Part shown: positions 4,970-7,843 of the stretch, piece by piece
How positions within the stretch are numbered: the first letter of the stretch is position 1
Layout: the number at the start of each line of letters is the position of its first letter
Source of the DNA: an uncultured Duncaniella sp.
GTDB taxonomy: Bacteria; Bacteroidota; Bacteroidia; Bacteroidales; Muribaculaceae
Assembly: GCA_910577255.1 (NCBI GenBank)
Contig: CAJTMH010000012.1
Location: 1 to 7,843 of the forward strand
Length of the DNA: 7,843 nt
Reading direction: 5' to 3'
Program-made: the position numbers and the translations under genes
Notes under the pieces: model-generated
Database searches by the model: none
What the model saw: the letters and a program-made list of their open reading frames with translations, nothing else
What the model was told of the DNA's origin: nothing

Positions 4970-5868
4970 AATTTGAATTTGGGTTTCTTTGCCTCAGCAA
5001 AGCGGTGGGGCGATGAAATGGTGTTTTTGGGGGTGTTTGCCACAAGAAAATCGTTGAGATCCTTGTGTTGAGGATAGAGTGAGGATTTATCCGCCACCTT
5101 GTCGCCAAACTCGCGTTGGAGTCTGGCGAGAGCCGCACGACCTGCCACATCGTTGTCGAGATAAGAGAGCACAAGCGGATAATGTTGCAGATAAGGTATT
5201 GCTTTGTTGAGATTTGACACGGAGTTGAGAACCACACTGTCATTGCCGTCATTATAGCCAAGTCTTTCCGCTGAAAGAAAGTCAATAAAGCCTTCAAACA
5301 CGTTGCACCGTGGGTTGCCGTTTACGATATGAGTGATGTTTTTCGGCGGATATGCTCCCTTGAAAAACGGATTGCGCAGCTCATATCCGTGGGCATTGTT
5401 CTCAAAGCCTATGGCATAATACCGTTTGCCATGAAGCGTGTAGTCAACCTGCACGCAATAGCGTTGGGCGATGTCACGCGGTATGCCACGGTCAGCGAGG
5501 TAGTTCAGCAGTATCGGCGATTCCAGACGTGAAATCTCGACATTCTCAAATGTCGGTTGCTCAACGAATGGCACAGGTTTATAAGGCTTCTCAACAGGCA
5601 ACTGCATCTTTTGGGCGATGAACTCCGCCCGTCTGATGAAGTCTGTTTCTCCTGTCAACTCTCCGGCAAGGTTGAAGATGTCGCCACCTGCACCACTGCC
5701 GAAATCGAACCATAGATTTTTGCGCGGGTTGACATGGAACGACGGCTTTCGCTCATTGCGGTATGGAGAGTAGAACCACAGCCCTTTGCTGTCGCGTCCG
5801 GTCGGCTGATAGCCGAGGTGGTTGAAAAAATCGACCAATGGGATTTGTCTGATAGCGTCGATGTTCAT
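4966..5868 (-). CDS. traP: TraP, Toprim-domain DNA primase of the conjugative element
   Basis: This encodes 300 residues. Residues about 5-90 form a DnaG-type zinc-finger-like domain (IPLVDFFNHLGY, WFYSPYRNERKPSFHV, LWFDFGSGAGGDIF). The fold signature is clear, but the metal-binding Cys/His positions are replaced, so zinc is probably not bound. A Toprim domain follows: EGFID at 192-196 supplies the catalytic glutamate E192, LDND at 237-240 supplies the D-x-D pair, and KDLND at 269-273 closes the domain. It would prime complementary-strand synthesis on the transferred single strand in the recipient or donor cytoplasm. The C-terminus is basic (KKPKFKL). The start overlaps the upstream gene by four bases and the stop overlaps traQ by four bases. 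Confidence 0.88.
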   Translation of the reverse strand: MNIDAIRQIPLVDFFNHLGYQPTGRDSKGLWFYSPYRNERKPSFHVNPRKNLWFDFGSGAGGDIFNLAGELTGETDFIRRAEFIAQKMQLPVEKPYKPVPFVEQPTFENVEISRLESPILLNYLADRGIPRDIAQRYCVQVDYTLHGKRYYAIGFENNAHGYELRNPFFKGAYPPKNITHIVNGNPRCNVFEGFIDFLSAERLGYNDGNDSVVLNSVSNLNKAIPYLQHYPLVLSYLDNDVAGRAALARLQREFGDKVADKSSLYPQHKDLNDFLVANTPKNTISSPHRFAEAKKPKFKL

Positions 5869-6530
5869 AGGCGCATTTTTCGTTTAGGCTTTAGCGGTTT
5901 TTCCTCTGGTTTGGAAATCTGCTTTTTCTGTAAAGCGTTCATCTCACTGGCAATATATCGGTTGAGTTCTGACTTGTTAGCGCAGCCAGTCAGTTCATAC
6001 GCAAGGTCATATATTCCACCATTAGCACCGGTCTTGGTATCGCGCCATAAGTTCGTGCGGATATTTATAACCATAGTGCCTTTGGCTGATGAATCGTAGG
6101 GAGAATTGTAGATTCTCAAATCGCCGTCAGCGGCTACCGGGTGTTCCTGCCCCAAAGCCTTCATAAAGTCAGTAAGCGGTATTTTGCTTATGTCGAGGTG
6201 TATTACTTGTGGCTCAATGGCTCTTTTTGTGAGCATTTCTTTGGCTATCTCATACTCGTTCATCATTTTGATGATGTAGCCGTTAATGTCTTTCCGATGG
6301 TCGCCCCTTGCAGTAAGTTCAGCCAGACTGTACAGATCTCCCGCTTCATCAGTCCAGTGGTCATACCAATTATTCATTTTGGTGTCAACTACAAATAATG
6401 CCTCTGCATCATCGCTGTACGGAGTATAGTAAAGTTTCAAATATCCATAGCCGCCAACTGACTTTTCGCCAAAAGCATCCATGAATGTGGTCAGCGGGAT
6501 ATTCGGAATATCTTTCTCAGTGTATCTCAT
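5865..6530 (-). CDS. Protein with two primase zinc-finger-like domains, no Toprim domain
   Basis: This encodes 221 residues made of two tandem copies of one domain. Copy 1 (about 8-92) has IPLTTFMDAFG, LYYTPYSDDAEALFVV and NWYDHWTDEAGDLYSLAELT. Copy 2 (about 113-198) has IPLTDFMKALG, IYNSPYDSSAKGTMVI and LWRDTKTGANGGIYDLAYELTG. Both align motif by motif with residues 5-90 of the downstream TraP (IPLVDFFNHLG, FYSPYRNERKPSFHV, LWFDFGSGAGGDIFNLAGELTG). None has the cysteines of a zinc finger. A basic tail (KPKRKMRL) suggests nucleic-acid contact. It lies between traO and traP with a 4-base gap and a 4-base overlap, so it is part of the transfer operon and may assist TraP as a DNA-binding or template-recognition subunit. 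That role is inference. Confidence 0.75.
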   Translation of the reverse strand: MRYTEKDIPNIPLTTFMDAFGEKSVGGYGYLKLYYTPYSDDAEALFVVDTKMNNWYDHWTDEAGDLYSLAELTARGDHRKDINGYIIKMMNEYEIAKEMLTKRAIEPQVIHLDISKIPLTDFMKALGQEHPVAADGDLRIYNSPYDSSAKGTMVINIRTNLWRDTKTGANGGIYDLAYELTGCANKSELNRYIASEMNALQKKQISKPEEKPLKPKRKMRL

Positions 6531-6534
6531 AGGC

Positions 6535-7116
6535 TCATTCGATTATAAACTTTACGCCAACACCATACTGGGTATGGAAATGGCCCGTTGAATTGCCGAA
6601 CACAAACCGCTCTTTCACATTGGCAGTTAAGGCTATTTTATCGGAGAGATAAAAGTCTGCCTGAACGGTCAGTGCGCCACCATATATGAAGGCATCGCCG
6701 TTGTTGAGCGTTGAGCCGTCGGACAGCACCGACTTACCCCAGTTTACCGTTTCATATCCGCCGAGGGCCGACACACCACCGTAGAGGTGGAACGTCTGCG
6801 AGTAGTCGCTCAACAGGTGTAGGTTGTAGCCGACCTCGCCAGTGAACTCCGCCACAGGGATACGCCCTTTCTCTCCGTATGGCTTGTAAGTCTGGAGCTA
6901 CTCGCCGCCGAAAGTCCATGTGTTGGCATTGCCCATGAACACAGAGTAATACACTCCGAAAGAATAGCCACAGTTGCGGGAGTTACCGGTGTAAAAACCG
7001 TCAGCCATATTTGCCTTTATTTCCACGGCTGACATTCCGGGGAGGCATCGCTGGGCCATTGCCTGCCCCATAAAAAGGGTAAGCAAGGCAGCGAAAATCA
7101 TTATCGCTTTTTTCAT
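6535..7116 (-). pseudogene. traO: TraO, conjugative transposon protein, interrupted by in-frame TAG
   Basis: The full frame has 193 codons before TGA. Residues 1-21 are a signal peptide (MKKAIMIFAALLTLFMGQAMA). The body is an outer-membrane beta-barrel-like sequence: SFGVYYSVFMG, then GYNLHLLSDYSQTFHLYGG, GYETVNWG, DAFIYGGALTVQADFYLSDK and a final QYGVGVKFIIE. This is the TraO layout of Bacteroides transfer operons. Codon 73 (6898-6900 on the plus strand) is TAG, between FGGE and LQTYKPYGEKGRIPVAEFTGE, where the family usually has tyrosine. The frame is otherwise intact on both sides, so this looks like a single base change from TAC or TAT. The normal product would stop at 72 residues; a GTG at 6855 could restart but would lack the signal peptide. 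It sits six bases after traN and four before the next gene. Confidence 0.82.
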
Positions 7117-7122
7117 TGGCCG

Positions 7123-7843
7123 TTACTGGATTGAAAGTTCGTCGATTACGTTGGCTCTCACAATATCCTCGTTCTCCACCACGAAAGACTGATGGCGGCC
7201 GCCTTCCTTTTCAGCGACCTCGATAACGAGCTGTTTTTCTTCGGGGATAGTGAATTTCTCCAAAGCGAACACGGTTCGTTCCGATGATTTGCCATGTACG
7301 ACCGTCACATAGTTCTGGGCGCGGAGCGGTTCAAGCACCTGTTCCTGCATGGCAGTCCGTTTGATAACTTTCTTGTCCACAATCTTGAACGACACAAAAT
7401 CAATATCGAAAGCGATATTTGATGTATTCTTCAGTTCTGTGTGGAAATAGAGCAAACCATTGTTGGTGTAGATTGATTTGAGAAGGAATTGCACACCGAA
7501 ACGCTTTGAGCCTATGTGTTTGATTTCACGCTTGTTCTGCTTGTAAATACTCTTCATAATCAGCTTTACAAGCATCGGCGACTCCTGACCGAGTTTTTCC
7601 AGATAGATCTCCTGTGCGTTGTTGGGGCGATTGACAGCCTCGCCGTCATGGAGAAAATCGGTCATCTCGATATTGAGCAACAGCGGTTCTTTGGCGAATT
7701 TCACGTTGAATGAATAGTAACTGCCATCTTCGGTAATAACCGACAGATTTGTTTCAGTCTTGAACGACTTGAAAGCCGATTTTACACACAGCACGTTTTT
7801 CGCACCGTCGGCAAGTCCGGCGACGAGGTTTTCATTGCCGAGG
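7123..7843 (-). CDS. traN: TraN, conjugative transposon protein (5' end outside window)
   Basis: The frame is open from the right edge and gives at least 239 residues, beginning within LGNENLVAGLADGAKNVL and ending NVIDELSIQ, then TAA. Landmarks of Bacteroides TraN are TETNLSVITEDGSYYSFNVK, FLHDGEAVNRPNNAQEIYL, REIKHIGSKRFGVQFLLKSI, GLLYFHTELKNTSN and EKFTIPEEKQLVIEV. TraN is the VirB9-like DUF4138 outer-membrane-core component of the Bacteroidales type IV mating channel. Its N-terminal signal and first part lie beyond the window. A GTG within the frame at 7794 is not the real start. traO follows six bases after the stop. Confidence 0.9.
   Translation of the reverse strand, partial: LGNENLVAGLADGAKNVLCVKSAFKSFKTETNLSVITEDGSYYSFNVKFAKEPLLLNIEMTDFLHDGEAVNRPNNAQEIYLEKLGQESPMLVKLIMKSIYKQNKREIKHIGSKRFGVQFLLKSIYTNNGLLYFHTELKNTSNIAFDIDFVSFKIVDKKVIKRTAMQEQVLEPLRAQNYVTVVHGKSSERTVFALEKFTIPEEKQLVIEVAEKEGGRHQSFVVENEDIVRANVIDELSIQ

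Noticed and set aside
4586..5071. 161-codon plus-strand frame
   Set aside because: It is a shadow opposite traQ and the end of traP, both of which have clear family matches.
5734..6398. Two plus-strand frames opposite traP and the two-domain gene
   Set aside because: They are antisense to well-supported genes and show no recognisable protein features.
1..7843. CRISPR array, tRNA or rRNA genes
   Set aside because: No regularly spaced repeats, tRNA cloverleaf signature or rRNA-like sequence was seen on either strand.

Overview
This window is a piece of a Bacteroidales integrative and conjugative element (CTnDOT-like conjugative transposon). Evidence for the host group is the recognisable transfer proteins (TraN, TraO, TraP, TraQ) and repeated Bacteroidetes-type promoter boxes (TAnnTTTG) ahead of several genes. 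All family assignments come from reading the translated sequence; no search was run.

Right half (about 3951-7843, minus strand): the end of the transfer operon, read right to left as traN (5' end outside the window), traO, a two-domain protein related to the primase N-terminus, traP (Toprim primase), traQ (DUF3872 lipoprotein) and an exported lysozyme-like protein. The genes are packed with 4-base ATGA overlaps or gaps of 4-6 bases, so they look co-transcribed and translationally coupled. traO carries an in-frame TAG at codon 73. The operon ends at a strong inverted repeat (3906-3941) that could also terminate the convergent plus-strand gene.

Left half (1-3907, plus strand): the tail of an upstream gene, a conserved ICE hypothetical protein (53-370), a terminator-like hairpin (401-433), and then an abortive-infection (Abi_2/AbiD-F-like, HEPN) gene cut in two. 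Its N-terminal part lies at about 540-655 and its C-terminal part, with the HEPN motif RNRVFH, at 3373-3907. Joining the pieces at a shared AAAC restores the reading frame exactly (LSE-T-MYIPLSIFEV). The 2,717 bases between them look like an inserted accessory segment.

The insert (about 656-3372) is AT-rich and encodes an Imm32-like immunity protein, a small single-helix membrane peptide, a lipoprotein with a SecD P1-head-like domain, an STM3941-like two-helix membrane protein and an overlapping four-helix membrane protein. Three of these have their own TAnnTTTG box. No recombinase or transposase is visible in it. The content resembles the orphan immunity gene collections known from gut Bacteroidales, here placed inside an anti-phage-type gene on a conjugative element. 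The most notable observations are the disrupted Abi gene with its precise repeat-flanked junction, the immunity-like cargo, the traO nonsense codon, and three copies of a cysteine-less primase zinc-finger-like domain across two adjacent genes.
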